Assembly: GCA_030668045.1 (NCBI GenBank)
Contig: DAOUUR010000172.1
Location: 1-5,802 of the forward strand
DNA from: a bacterium
Lineage (GTDB): Bacteria > Zixibacteria > MSB-5A5 > GN15 > FEB-12
Reading direction: 5' to 3'
Length of the DNA stretch: 5,802 nt
The notes under the pieces are model-generated. The model searched no databases, was not told the origin of the DNA, and saw only the letters and a list, made by a program, of their open reading frames with translations. How positions within the stretch are numbered: the first letter of the stretch is position 1; each line of letters opens with the position of its first letter. Position numbers and translations under genes: made by a program. Below are positions 5,671 to 5,802 of this stretch, piece after piece.

Positions 5671-5802
5671 ATGCCAATGATAATCGGAGACGTTGAATTG
5701 TACATGGGTCCGCAGGAGGTCGGCGGCCCCGACGACTTGAAACAGACTATTATCGACTTCATCGATGGCGCCCAATCGCGGCTCTATATTGCCGTGCAGG
5801 AG
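5671..5802 (+). CDS. Phospholipase D-like domain protein (3'-truncated)
   Basis: Only the first 44 codons are inside the window. ATG 5671 is well supported by AAGGAGG (5658-5664) with a 6-nt spacer. No signal peptide is visible, so it is probably cytoplasmic or exported by another route. The start VELYMGPQEVGGPDDLKQ followed by IIDFIDGAQSRLYIAVQE matches the opening strand and helix of PLD-superfamily phosphodiesterases, where a phrase such as 'fidgAkxxLxIAvxxl' precedes the first catalytic HKD motif. The HKD motifs themselves lie beyond the window, so activity (phospholipid, nucleic acid or other phosphodiester) cannot be judged. The family call rests on recalled resemblance of a short piece. 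Confidence 0.6.
   Translation, partial: MPMIIGDVELYMGPQEVGGPDDLKQTIIDFIDGAQSRLYIAVQE

Overview
The window reads as chromosomal DNA of a diderm bacterium from the FCB group or a related candidate phylum (Zixibacteria, Marinimicrobia or Latescibacterota-like). This placement is inferred from protein style: a secreted protein ending in a FlgD/type IX-like C-terminal domain, followed directly by a PorV/PorQ-family outer-membrane barrel, is typical of those lineages. Nothing here identifies the genus. No insertion sequence, CRISPR array or phage gene is visible.

Layout: (1) 1-820, the 3' end of a large secreted protein with a C-terminal sorting/anchoring-like domain. (2) 840-1838, a PorV/PorQ-family barrel gene 19 nt downstream in the same operon, closed by a near-ideal intrinsic terminator (1871-1902). 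(3) 1998-4019, an LtaS-type membrane sulfatase-fold transferase, preceded by a TTGACA promoter candidate overlaid with an operator-like inverted repeat. (4) 4102-4995, a cysteine-rich, PKD-like, probably lipid- or membrane-anchored protein of unknown function. (5) 4996-5373, a stretch with no conventional gene that holds a compact minus-strand unit: promoter-like boxes, an extremely strong Shine-Dalgarno sequence, an 11-codon ORF, a large stem-loop and a GNRA-capped terminator. (6) 5374-5450, tRNA-Arg(UCU) with encoded CCA. (7) 5671 to the right edge, the start of a phospholipase D-like protein behind a leader with several hairpins.

The protein genes all concern the cell envelope. The first two probably work together (a cargo with a C-terminal domain and an outer-membrane shuttle or barrel component). 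The third probably modifies envelope or periplasmic glycans with a phospholipid-derived headgroup. The fourth is exported. The most unusual item is the minus-strand unit at about 5025-5187. Its two helices are better paired as minus-strand RNA, because A-C mismatches on plus become G-U wobbles on minus. This argues for a real small RNA or micro-peptide gene between the lipoprotein-like gene and the tRNA.
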